Of a DNA stretch of 64,000 nucleotides, positions 22,767-32,458 are shown in pieces. Every line of letters starts with the position of its first letter. Position 1 is the stretch's first letter. The position numbers and the translations under genes are program-made. This stretch comes from Pilaira anomala (lineage: Eukaryota; Mucoromycota; Mucoromycetes; Mucorales; Mucoraceae), in contig JAIXMQ010000076.1 of assembly GCA_025716855.1 (NCBI GenBank), positions 52,096 to 116,095 on the forward strand. Direction: 5' to 3'. Under the pieces are notes generated by a model, which saw only the letters and a program-made list of their open reading frames with translations, was not told the DNA's origin and did not search any database.

Positions 22767-23740
22767 TCAGACGGGTTTCTTAAATACTTTCCTCATGTCT
22801 TTTTTAAACGCTACTTCAGGTCTGAATACCATCTGTTGTGAAGAGAATTCAGTAAGAACATCCCTTTTTGGACTATACACCAGACCAACCAAAGTCTCAA
22901 TATATCGCACGCATCAAAGATAGCGTGATCACGCGTACCCACCTTAGCAAAGCTAACAGTAGGAATAGCAGTATTAAAGTAGGCAGCTTCTTGAAACTGT
23001 GCCATTTCCGCAAAGCATAAATGGCTGCCGGGACCATCAGAATTATATTGGAATGAAAAAAAGAACAAGACTCGAACAAAGTAATACTTGATTTCAACTA
23101 TTTGAGTCCGTATGTAGAGTAAAAAAGTCAGTTTGATACTTAAATAAGCATGATAGCAATAATACTTACGCGTTTCTTTTAGTAGCACTGGATATTATGT
23201 ATTCACCTTTTTTTGTTGTATTCTTGTTGCTTCTCATTGAGAGATCCGAACTGTAAACAGTATTATCACACCAAAGCTTAGGTGCAATAATAATTTCCTG
23301 ACCAAAAAATGGGAGGGAAATGACGGGCAGTACAACTTTCTCTACGAGCAATATAAAGATATACGAATTTTGTAAGTTATCCTATTGATGAAAATTATTA
23401 CGATACCATTGAATTACCCCATACGACGAATGATGTTAGGTACATGCAAAAGTAAATGCATGCTTGCACGGATGACAGTACGAGAAATTATTTTTTGAAC
23501 GAGGCATTTGTTGAGGTAATTAAACCAAGTAGAAAATGAGCTACAGAGGAGAATTTGTAAAGTTAGTTTTTTTTTAACATATTCACTTACTTTTTAATGT
23601 CATACAAATCTTCTGGAGTAATACACCATCGCAGTCCGTGACAAAGCGCAGAAATAGCATCCTTGCAATCAGGTGGACAGAATGGAGCAATCAATAAAGG
23701 AATAATATGAACCAGCCATGAGATCCAGTCTACTCTTCGG
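22767..23740 (-). pseudogene. Transposase relic, DUF4218-like C-terminal region
   Basis: Exon-like blocks on the minus strand run in order. At 23740-23591, RRVDWISWLVHIIPLLI is followed by CKDAISALCHGLRW and a GTAAGT donor. At 23540-23418, WFNYLNKCLVQKI is followed by SMHLLLHVPNIIRRMG and a donor. At about 23380-23165 two competing frames appear. At 23046-22767, DGPGSHLCFAEMAQF, FDACDILRL, a frameshift, then VGLVYSPKRDVLTEF end at TGA. The order W.dw...l...W, then a helix ending in H(V/I)P..I...G, then DGPG and a GLV.YP-like end matches the DUF4218-type transposase C-terminus of CACTA-like elements as found in mucoralean genomes. The N-terminal catalytic part is missing, so it is non-functional. 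Confidence 0.65.
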
Positions 23741-24156
23741 TAATTGCCTTTTTATTTGTCAAAATTTTGACCAGCGAAGCTTCTACTGAACGTTCCTGCG
23801 AGTATATATTTGCTGCCACTACTTTTCCTGCCCCCACTCCTCCTGCTGCCACGACTTCTCTTGCCCTCAGTTCTGACCCTCACGTCTTTGCGGCACCTTT
23901 CCCAGTTTTACGTTGTCGTATCATTCAACCAGGTACTGATGAGTAAGATGAGTTCTCCATTCCTGGCTTTGGCGAACCTGATACTCGTTTGTTTAATCAA
24001 ATGATATCGGGTGTTGTCTATAACAACACGGCCAGAGAGGCTCATTCTGGGAACCCTGAGGCGCCAAGAAGAAAGAGAGGAAGACCTTGTAAGGCTACCA
24101 ACGAAGGTAATGGCCCAAACCGTCCCCGTTTAGATAGTTTTCTTTTATATACTTAA
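23741..24156 (+). pseudogene. AT-hook protein relic of the transposon's second gene
   Basis: An open plus-strand frame runs from about 23750 to TAA at 24154-24156 with one in-frame TAA at 23944-23946. It is richer in G+C than its surroundings. It reads Thr/Ala/Pro-rich sequence, then FGEPDTRLFNQMISGVVYNN, then an AT-hook (RRKRGRPCKA), and ends NRPRLDSFLLYT. There is no start codon. Its left border coincides with the right border of the transposase relic. I infer a divergently transcribed second gene of the element, with both 5' ends removed by one internal deletion. Confidence 0.45.
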
Positions 24157-24205
24157 TAAATCTGCACCGTAAAGTGGGTAATAAACTTCAAAAAAAAACA
24201 CTTAA

Positions 24206-24241
<36 letters not shown>

Positions 24242-25093
24242 TGTGACTAGTAATTAATATAAACATTTAAAAAGGATAGTTTTTTTTTCAAGTCTACTTT
24301 TCTTTCTTTCTTTCTTTAATAACTTGGTAAATATAATAAAGTTAATAATATTGATTCAATAGGCACAAACAATACATAAATTCCCTTTCATATAATTAAA
24401 CGGTAAATCGTAAGTAAGCTTTTCTCTCTGAATATATAATTAATAAACCTAATGACGTTATCTTTTAGAAGTAAAAATAACAAAAGCATAGTCCCCTTTT
24501 CTCTCATATTTTATTATTGTGCTCTTTGGTAAGTTTATTAATAATATAGTATAAACAAACAAACATTAATAAATATATATGTATAGAATTTTCTTGGTTT
24601 ATTTTCCCGGTATACCTGGTACTATATTGCTACTCCCATATTACGAAGATGTGTATAAGGTAGGTGTTGTAATAAGCTCGAATTATTCGCGTATTCTATA
24701 TTGCTTCTGATGCATTAGAGCAACGTTTTCCCTATGTAATATATATTTTCCCCATAGTATTATAATAACATACCCCCCTCCTATAATGTATATCTCATTT
24801 AAATAATTCCTGTCATTCAATAAATAAAAAAAAATTATATACAATATATTTTGAACCGTTTCATTTAAAAAGTTTTTTATCAAATTCCTAATCGTAAAAT
24901 CCAAGCTAATATCAAAGCGTCCTAATGGCAAAATTTTTGAAGCGTCGCCGTAATTTTGATTTACAGCAATGACCCATCTCGGTCGTTTTATTGTTTTCAG
25001 GTCACTCCCGATATAATAAGTAGGTCATTTATTTTTTTTTGGGTAGTTGGGAGTGATCAAGCTGAGTTGAATTTTTGGGTAGTTTTATTTAAT
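24157..25093. other. Right non-coding part of the transposon
   Basis: Holds a 32-base poly(T) tract (about 24207-24238), AT-rich filler and, from about 24990, subterminal motifs: GGTCACTCCCG, GGTCATTTAT and two copies of GGGTAGTT. No gene. Confidence 0.45.
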
Positions 25094-25120
25094 TTTAGGT
25101 CACTCGAAAATCCCCAGGTG
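25094..25120 (-). repeat. Right terminal inverted repeat of the transposon
   Basis: Perfect reverse complement of 22012-22038, followed by ATA, the same triplet that precedes the left end. Confidence 0.9.
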
Positions 25121-25123
25121 ATA

Positions 25124-25747
25124 TGTTTAGGGCAACCTAGATCCTTGACAACTTCTAATTTTGGCAGGTTGATAAGCTGCTTAACCAAAATTGACGTTTC
25201 TTTGGGAAATTATGCTTCACTCAAGATTTCATCTAAAGCATTCATCAATTTAGTGTCTTTCTTATAATCTTGACTAAAAGGCCTAAATACTCTCTAAGTT
25301 TTTCTATCTGTTTCACCCAAGATTCTTGCGGATTCTCTAAGAATTTCAGACAGCCGACTTTAAATTGAAACACAACTCAAATCAGTTGGGAAACTATGCG
25401 TTTTTGGGATAATATTCATTAATTTAAACAGAGATACAGTTCACAAGTACCTGTCTTGGGTTAACGAAACGCCAATTGCGAATGTAATCATCATGAGAAG
25501 CAGTATCGTTCGAACTATCAATGATATGAGACAAATCATTGGGTCTTGTTGTTGTAGCATCTACGATTTGATTTTTTTTTTGAAAAAACAGTTTAGTAGC
25601 GACAGGTTGACCTGTTAGACTTTTAATAAACATAACATACCCACTTTTATTTCCTATTAATAGTTCGCGTGTTATGATCATGTTTTCATTAGTTAACTTT
25701 TCTGTAGTTTCTCTTAAACGTTTTCCCCTTGCAGATTTGTATATCAA
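25124..25747 (-). pseudogene. 5' part of the relic interrupted by the transposon
   Basis: The minus strand opens with an ORF from ATG 25747. It includes SLTGQPVATKLFFQ and DDYIRNWRFVNPRQ, then a GTACTT donor and a TTTAAAG acceptor. A block follows with CLKFLENPQESWVKQIEKL, a frameshift, KLMNALDEILSEA, a stop, and INLPKLEVVKDLGC up to the transposon edge. The OTU-like blocks resume on the far side at 21740, in the same direction. I infer one former gene, already decaying or later decayed, split by the insertion. The family of this N-terminal part is not recognised. Confidence 0.4.
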
Positions 25748-25911
25748 ATATAAAGAAAAAGCAGTGTCAGTAGAGAAACAGTACGTAATGAAATTATTTG
25801 ATAATTAGAACATATTAATACAAAAAAAAAAAAAAAAAAAAAAAATTAATACAAAAAAAATAATTAGGATATCCTCGCAGAACAGTTAACCTTCTTTGAA
25901 TTTTTTATAAA

Positions 25912-26130
25912 GGTCCTATACGTCGTTTACAATGACCTCAGTTTGTTTATGTAAAATTAATCATAACTCAAAAGACTTTTGTTAATCCGGTTAGAAAAAA
26001 ATAATGAACAGTAAATGATGGCGGTATGTTATTTAAATAATTTACCAACTGTGCTTATTCCCAAACTTAAATTTTGTGTCTAGGATACAATAAACAAACA
26101 AGCTTGTTACCGGCTATACAAAATCAAACA
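25912..26130 (-). pseudogene. Decayed fragment B of the FAD monooxygenase gene
   Basis: Aligns in the same orientation with about 26910-27130. Shared blocks are TTACAATGACCTCAGTTTGTTTA (two differences), ATCATAACTCAAAAGACTT/ATCATGATCCAAAAAGACTT, and TTAATCCGGTTAGAAAA, followed by GTATGTTATTTAAATAATTTAC against GTGTATTATTTAAATACTTTAC. It is more diverged than fragment A. The two fragments overlap in the part of the gene they represent, so they come from two separate copies. Confidence 0.65.
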
Positions 26131-26771
26131 GGAAATAACATCGGCCTTACTGGTAAAATAATGGTAGTGAATACTCTTCTAGTTGGCAGATAGTATCAGC
26201 AAATTCTACTTTAAATAAAGTTAAATCACTGTCTTAAACATGTTTGAATTGTTAAAAATTTTCGACGTTTTTGTCGTTATTGCGCTACGAACATATTAGA
26301 CAAAAGAATAAAAATGACGAGGAAACAAATTCAAAGCTGTCAAGTAGGCGATTACATTAACTACTATGATTATAAGGAGTAAAGTCAAATGAAGACCATA
26401 AAATATAAAGATGGCATTGAAATCTTAATGAAACAAGATATTGGGATAAAGGAATGAAACTATAGCTTCCAATTGCAACACATTAATATGTGAGGTACAG
26501 GACGAGCAAGTTTAAATTCACGAACTAAAGAAAGATATTTTAATGCTGATTTGACTTGCTCGCCATTAGTTTTATACAAATTGTTTGAAGCTAGTATAAT
26601 ATGTATACCAGATTTTCAGATATATGTAAATGCTATCTTTTTTAGAATAACTAATAAAGTTTAAACACTTCCTTTATTATTAGAGTGGGGCAGAATCATT
26701 GTAAAGGACTGAAATAAATGAAAGAAGCATAATACTGGTAGTGGATGTTAGATTAAATATTATTTATTTAT
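26131..26771. other. Spacer downstream of the FAD monooxygenase
   Basis: AT-rich with no gene seen. It may hold further unrecognisable remnants of duplicated monooxygenase sequence. AATAAA-type signals on the minus strand lie shortly after the stop. Confidence 0.4.
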
Positions 26772-29677
26772 TTAACAATCATAACCAGCAGCTACTACCG
26801 CAGCAGCGGTATTCATATCTACTGGTGGCCTCAAAAATGAATCAAAGTATAAGCTGACTCTTTCAAACCCTTCTTCTTCTTTTGCAATTGAAGCACGTGT
26901 TCCAATATATCCATCTGGACGAATTACAATGACTTCATTTTGTTTACCTATATTGTACGCTTTGTAACATTGTCCATCATGATCCAAAAAGACTTGATTT
27001 AATCCAGTTGGAAAAGTTGAATGGACTGTAGCAGGTGGTGTATTATTTAAATACTTTACTGCTTCATTTCGACTTGAACTGGATACGAATAAAATTGAAA
27101 ATAAACTATCTGAAACCGGTTGATGATTGTAAGTCGAATTCGATGATATGGTTGAAGAAGAAAATCTGTTCTGATCTACAAATGATTCAAATGATTCTCT
27201 TCTGGGCTGATCAAATGATTGACGTCCTTGATAAATTGGTTCAGTTGCACTTATTGGGCTATTTAATGATATAATACTATTACGATGCTTGTCATTATTT
27301 GAATGAGCTCGCTCATATCGATGAATAAATGAGGCGGGTGACTCAAGTAGTTTTACAAAATTTCGGGTCTTTTCTTGAGTTTCTGCTATTGATCCTGAAA
27401 AGATAAGTATAGTAAAGGTGCAGCCATTCTTATTAAAAGTCTGAATTCGATCCAATAATTGAAGATGATTTGGTTTAATACTTTTCCAACGATCCACTGT
27501 ATTAGTAGTAGAAGGTGCTTGTGCTGCTGTTGTTGTTGTTGTTGTTGTTGTACTAGAATTATTGTTTCCTATACGCTTTTTAGAGGTACTGTTACTCTTT
27601 TGAAATAGCTGAATAGAAGAGAAAATGGTGGTCAAGTTATTCGTTGTAACCGAATTTGATCTTCTCTTTCTCATTAGATTTTTAGTTTGAATTGTGAGCG
27701 ATGAACTCTTGCCTTTTTCTTCTTTAGCAGTAGTGGTAGACTTATGACTAAGTAATGGTATAGGTTTTAGGTTTTGTTGCTGCTGTGAAGACGTTGAAGA
27801 TGATAGGTTCAAAAGTAACTGGAATAAGGTATAAGGTTTTAATTTAGCATTAGGGGCTAAAAACCCTGCCATGATTGGACTTTCGACAGGAAGAAAGCTA
27901 TTACTGAAAGATAGAATAGGCGGTGGAGGACCAATGAATTCAAATGAAGGTGTGCTACTTGTATCGTCTCGTAATAATGATACATCATCTATAGTATGAT
28001 GATTTTCGCTATTTAAAATGTTTGCAGTAAATGGTGTGTTGCCTACGAAGCAATTTTTAAATCTTCGTAGTTGATAAATAAGATCACGACTATGTGAAGA
28101 ATTCAAGTTATTATTGCCATCTTTATAATAATCTCCAATTAAATTAGTGAATAAAGCTGATACGTGCATAGATTCTTCAGTTTTAATTCTTATTTCTGGT
28201 TCGAACGTTTCCAATAATTTTGGCGATGCACTGTGTTGTAAGTTAAGTGCTAATTTCCAGCATAAGTTTTGTACTTGTTCCATATTAGAATTCACATCAA
28301 ATAAACCGGGTGGATTCATGCATTGAGATGCGCTACCAATTAAAAAATATCCTGTATCCACATTGTACTCTTCACATGAGCTTATATTATTGCCTGCGAA
28401 AATCATAATTATTATGGGATTTTAACAAGATTTTTTTTTTATATATATATATATATTTATACAAACCATTCCATTTATAATAATTTCTCATCTTTCCAAA
28501 TTCGATTGTATATGGATCCATAACACATTTAATATGTCTTGTAGCAATTTGAAGTGGTATTTCTTCGTCAATTGATAATTTTGTCCAACTTGGTTTATGT
28601 TCAAATGTAATATATAAATGTGTTTGATGACCTTTATTATTGTGCATCAATAAATATATTCACACGATATATATATGTATATAAATGCTTACCTATAATA
28701 TATAATATATCCTTATTCTTACATAAAGTTGATATTTGACGAATTCCAGGAAAGTTTGTAGAAACAACATCGATTTTCAGTGTATAAAATACTCTTGTAT
28801 ATTCTGGTTGTTTATAATTCACAAGTGATAATCCTATTCTATCCTTTTTAATATATATTTTTCATATGTATATGCATTTATAGAATATACCTAGCTTTTG
28901 TCTGACGAAACTGGATTGACCGTCTGCACCAATAATGGCTTGTGCTTTCCACATTTCAACTTGTTTTGTTTCTCTATGTTTCAAATGAATTGATTTTAAT
29001 ATTTTTTCATCTGGTTGATGTATCATTGGTAAAGGTCTATATTGATAATAAAGCGAGAGTTCAGCATCCGTAAGTACTCTTTGAGATCTTTCTTCAATAT
29101 GAATAATCTCTTGATTTTCATCGATTTGAATACCCTCTTTATCAAGATAATCTTTTAGTATCTCGATCACAATCGATTTTTCACAAGATAGACTATAATT
29201 AAATTCAGTTGTCTCATTATCCCATAATCTAATACTTTGTTGATCAACAGTTACTGAATTGTTTCCTTGTCCTTTTGTTTGATATATCTCGAATTTCCAA
29301 TGACGTATACCTCTTTGTGTGATTGGTCCTAATAGATCAAGTTGTGCTAATAAGTGTAAACTACGTGGCGAAAATAAGAGTAATTCATTATTATTGTTTA
29401 TATTTTCATCTAAAATAAAATAAAAACAAACATTTAATATTTTTATGATCTTATTGTTCTTTTTTTTTTTTTTTTTTTACCTGTTCCTGCAATTTGAACG
29501 GATAATCCGATTTTAGATAAAATGATTGCTGCATATAATCCAGATACCCCTGAAAATTATTAAAAAAAGGAAAAAGTAAATAAAACGAGAAAAAGAAAGA
29601 GAAGAACTTGACGTTATTAAAGAAGATTAAGAAGAATTTTTACCTGAACCAGCAATAAATACATCTCGTTCACTCAT
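26772..29677 (-). CDS. FAD-dependent aromatic-ring monooxygenase (phenol hydroxylase-like), divergent
   Basis: Exons on the minus strand (29677-29644, 29549-29481, 29409-28891, 28833-28693, 28631-28467, 28393-26772) join with every junction in phase 1 and give 849 residues. The N-terminus has the ADP-binding motif G-x-G-x-x-G (FIAGSGVSGLYAAI). At about 192-207 is the DG motif (IIGADGQSSFVRQKLG). The C-terminus (about 690-849) looks like the thioredoxin-fold domain of phenol hydroxylases (VIVIRPDGYIGTRASI). At about 322-350 the second FAD motif, normally G-D-A-A-H...P-P, reads GSASQCMNPPG, although the downstream NLCWKLAL is kept. Loss of that Asp weakens the case for normal FAD binding. A Ser/Thr/Gln-rich insert (about 500-620) is unusual. 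The substrate is unknown. Two decayed copies lie downstream. Confidence 0.8.
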
Positions 29678-29827
29678 TTTATTATTATTATTATTATTAA
29701 AAAGAAGAAGAAGAAGAAAGAAAGAAATAGCATGTGTATCTCTCTGTATTGTGTGTGTGTGTAGAAAAAGTAAAAAAAAAAAAAAAAAAAAAAATTATTA
29801 AAAAGTTACACAAAAAAAAGTAGTAAA

Positions 29828-30963
29828 TTACTGCTTTCTTCGTTTATAGTGTTCACGTGTGGTCGCTGCTGTTGCCTCTTTTGTATCATAATACTTGACA
29901 ACCGTATAAACCATAGTTACATTAATACTAGCTGATAATAATACACAATTTGATTGAGGACATAAACTCATTTGATATCCTGTTAATGCAATAGCCGCTA
30001 CAAACTGTATAACTTGAAAAAAAACTGCCAAAGTCTGTATTACCTTGCTTAGTAACAATAAAATAAAAAATGGGGGAGTTTTTTTTTCAGACTAGTTACC
30101 TTGATCCAGATAGTCTTAATATTTAAACAATTGCAAAAGTAATACAAATATTTAAATATTTGCACAAAGCTTATTATTCCCGTTGCTAAACTATATATAT
30201 TGAATAACTGTTACAAGTGACACATTTCATATTTTCCCTTGTTGACCTTTTATTTTATTTTTTATTTTTTTACCTTCCAAATATACTTTGGTCTTGTAAC
30301 CAAGACCACATCATGAGAATAATTAACATATGCTGGTACCAATGTAGAAATGGTATTGATTTCTAATATTTATACTGTTATTATATAGTAAATTATTAAG
30401 TTATATATTCTTTTTACTTTTCTTAATGCTAAAATCACTGTATCAAAAAAAGCCCAAAAACGTATCAAATAAGACTGATACATTGCATAAAACATATATC
30501 CACCATATTTCGAAAATGCTTCATATTCAACAGCATCACAGAAAGTAAAGAAACGTCCTTGATGATTATTATTTGTTTCCTTTTGAATTTATTATTAAAA
30601 TCATAGCTCTGTAATACAATTTTTTTTTTTACCACAATTTGCCAGAGAGAATATGAAGCGGTTATCCAAACATATGTACTACAAATTATTATTGAGCCAT
30701 TATAGAGTAAAACTGCCAAGTTAGATTTATCTATTCGATTTCGTTCTGCCATATACCAACGAATTGCAATAATTGTTATAAAGTAAATTATCCAACTTGT
30801 ATAGATTACCTAATAAATTTTTTATCATGAGTAAAACTCTTTCATCCTCTTTACTGAGTTTTACACTTTTTAGTACTTTTAAGTCGGACATTGGTGTTGA
30901 GCCATAAATCCATCGAAAATCCATTGCTTTAACTGGATTTATTTGTGAATAATTCCAGTGCAT
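29828..30963 (-). CDS. ELO family fatty-acid elongase-like membrane protein
   Basis: Expected to act in the ER as the condensing enzyme of very-long-chain fatty-acid synthesis. Six minus-strand exons join in phase: 30963-30810, 30745-30633, 30579-30418, 30362-30274, 30190-30100, 30043-29828. They give 274 residues, the normal ELO length. Family marks include FRWIYGSTPMS near the N-terminus, FFDTVILALRKK before the histidine box, the box region FLHWYQHML (residues 148-156), and a C-terminal membrane segment (VIQFVAAIALTG) with a lysine/arginine-rich tail. Several hydrophobic segments are visible. The histidine box is HWYQH instead of H-x-x-H-H, so one conserved His is Gln. I chose Met at 30963 because the upstream Met at 31020 adds a Lys-rich stretch with no family counterpart. 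Activity is uncertain. Confidence 0.75.
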
Positions 30964-31146
30964 TTTTTTTTTTATAAAAAATTGAAGAAAAGTAAATATA
31001 CATTCTCTTTTTCTTTTCACACATATTATACGTGTCCTTATTCAAAAAGGGCTTCAAACTCGGTCTATATCGGTTATATGATCGGAATCTTTATTTAAAA
31101 TATGATAAAAAAAAAAAAAGGTGAGTGAAAAGGAATAACAGGAAAT

Positions 31147-31964
31147 TTAACAGCAACCACCGGATTGTTGAGGTTGAACAGCAGCGCCTTGACCAACTTT
31201 AACAGTTGATTTAGCTTGTTGTTGTTGTTGCATAGTTGTACCCATTCTATCCTTAATTTGTTTAGCCATTGTTAAAAAGGCTTGTTCAACATTAGTTGCA
31301 TCCTTGGCTGAGGTTTCCAAAAGGGGAATATGAAGCCCATCAACAAATTCCTGAGCTTGTTCTAAATCAACTACCTTTTTATCAACCAAATCACTCTTGT
31401 TACCAACTAATAATTTATTGACACCTTCAGCAGCATAACGGTCAATCTCTTGTAACCATTGCTTAACATTGTTAAAACTGTCTGCATCCGTTACGTCATA
31501 AACAACAATGATACCATGTGCACCACGGTAATAAGAAGAAGTAATTGTACGGAAACGTTCTTGACCTGCTGTATCCCACTATACGTATATATAAATATAT
31601 CGTTAGTCTTTTTTTTTCTCATCTTTTCAAAACAAAAAAAAAAAGCATCTATATAAACTTACAATTTGTAACTTGACAGTCTTTCCCTCAAGTTCAATAG
31701 TTCTGATTTTCTATTAGAAATATAAAAGATGAGAAAATAAATAAAGGGTAGTTTATCAAGACTTACAAAGTCAACACCAATAGTAGAGATGTAACTTTCA
31801 GTATAGGTATCATCAGCAAAACGTAATAAGAGACATGACTTTCCTACACCAGAGTCACCGATAAGTAAAAGCTTGAACAAGTAATCGCTAAAAATAAATG
31901 AGTGTTAAACAAAAACGTTCATCTTATTCAAGTGATAGTATTTTACTTACTATTCAGGATTCAT
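31147..31964 (-). CDS. YPT1: Rab1-type small GTPase Ypt1
   Basis: Regulates ER-to-Golgi transport and early autophagy through GTP-dependent recruitment of tethers. Exons 31964-31951, 31887-31767, 31710-31663 and 31578-31147 give 204 residues, as expected for Rab1. The first exon is 14 bases. GTPase motifs are complete: GDSGVGKS (15-22), Thr40 in STIGVDF, WDTAGQE (62-68), NKSD (121-124) and ETSAK. The N-terminus [15 protein letters not shown] is the Rab1 signature. The protein ends in GGCC, a double geranylgeranylation site. A Gln-rich patch in the hypervariable tail is normal variation. Confidence 0.95.
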
Positions 31965-32458
31965 CTTTGTTTAAAAAATAAAATAAAGAGGAGATATGAG
32001 AAAAACTAAACAAAAAAAAAAAGGAAATTCAAAAAAGTGGGTGTCTGTAGGACCCAAAGGGTCTAAATGTTGTATATATAAAAAAAAAAAAAACGTCATC
32101 ATCATCCTTTATGAAAAAAAAAGGTTTCTCCGGAAAAGGTTTTTTTTGGTAATTAAGAAGGTAGTTACACATGAAATTATTTCTACCAATTTTTTCTGTA
32201 TTTTTAATTGAAATTTAATAAACTAGTAAGAAAAGGAAGAAAAGCAAGTTGTTTGAGATAGAATTTGAAGAAAGGAAACACTTAATAAATTGACTCAATT
32301 TGTGGTACTTGAACAATTATAAATAATTTGTGATTTAAATTGATCTCTTTACTTTTTTTTTTTTCACTTCTTTCTTTCTTTTTTTCTCTTTAACCCCTTC
32401 CCTTCCCTTCCCCTCTCCTCCCTCTTTTTCTCGTTCAATAGTTTACGTTTTCGTTGCA
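31965..32458. other. Divergent promoter region between YPT1 and the LysM gene
   Basis: 494 bases between two starts that point away from each other. It holds a GACCCAAAGGGTC palindrome (about 32052-32064), A-runs near YPT1 and a pyrimidine-rich tract (about 32350-32430, CCCTTCCC units) leading to the LysM-gene ATG. Confidence 0.5.

Larger units (their letters stand above)
22012..25120. mobile_element. Internally deleted CACTA-like DNA transposon with 27-bp terminal inverted repeats
   Basis: The two ends are perfect 27-bp inverted repeats (22012-22038 and 25094-25120). They begin CACCTGGGGATTTTCGAG and are flanked by a 3-bp duplication, ATA (22009-22011 and 25121-25123). Inside is a minus-strand transposase relic (22767-23740) and a plus-strand AT-hook protein relic (23741-24156). 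Both lack their 5' parts at a common junction near 23740. Termini starting CAC, a 3-bp target duplication and a DUF4218-type protein fit a CACTA/EnSpm-related element. Subterminal GGTCA[CT]T and GGGTAGTT motifs recur near the right end. It is non-autonomous: the transposase is broken by frameshifts. Confidence 0.8.
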
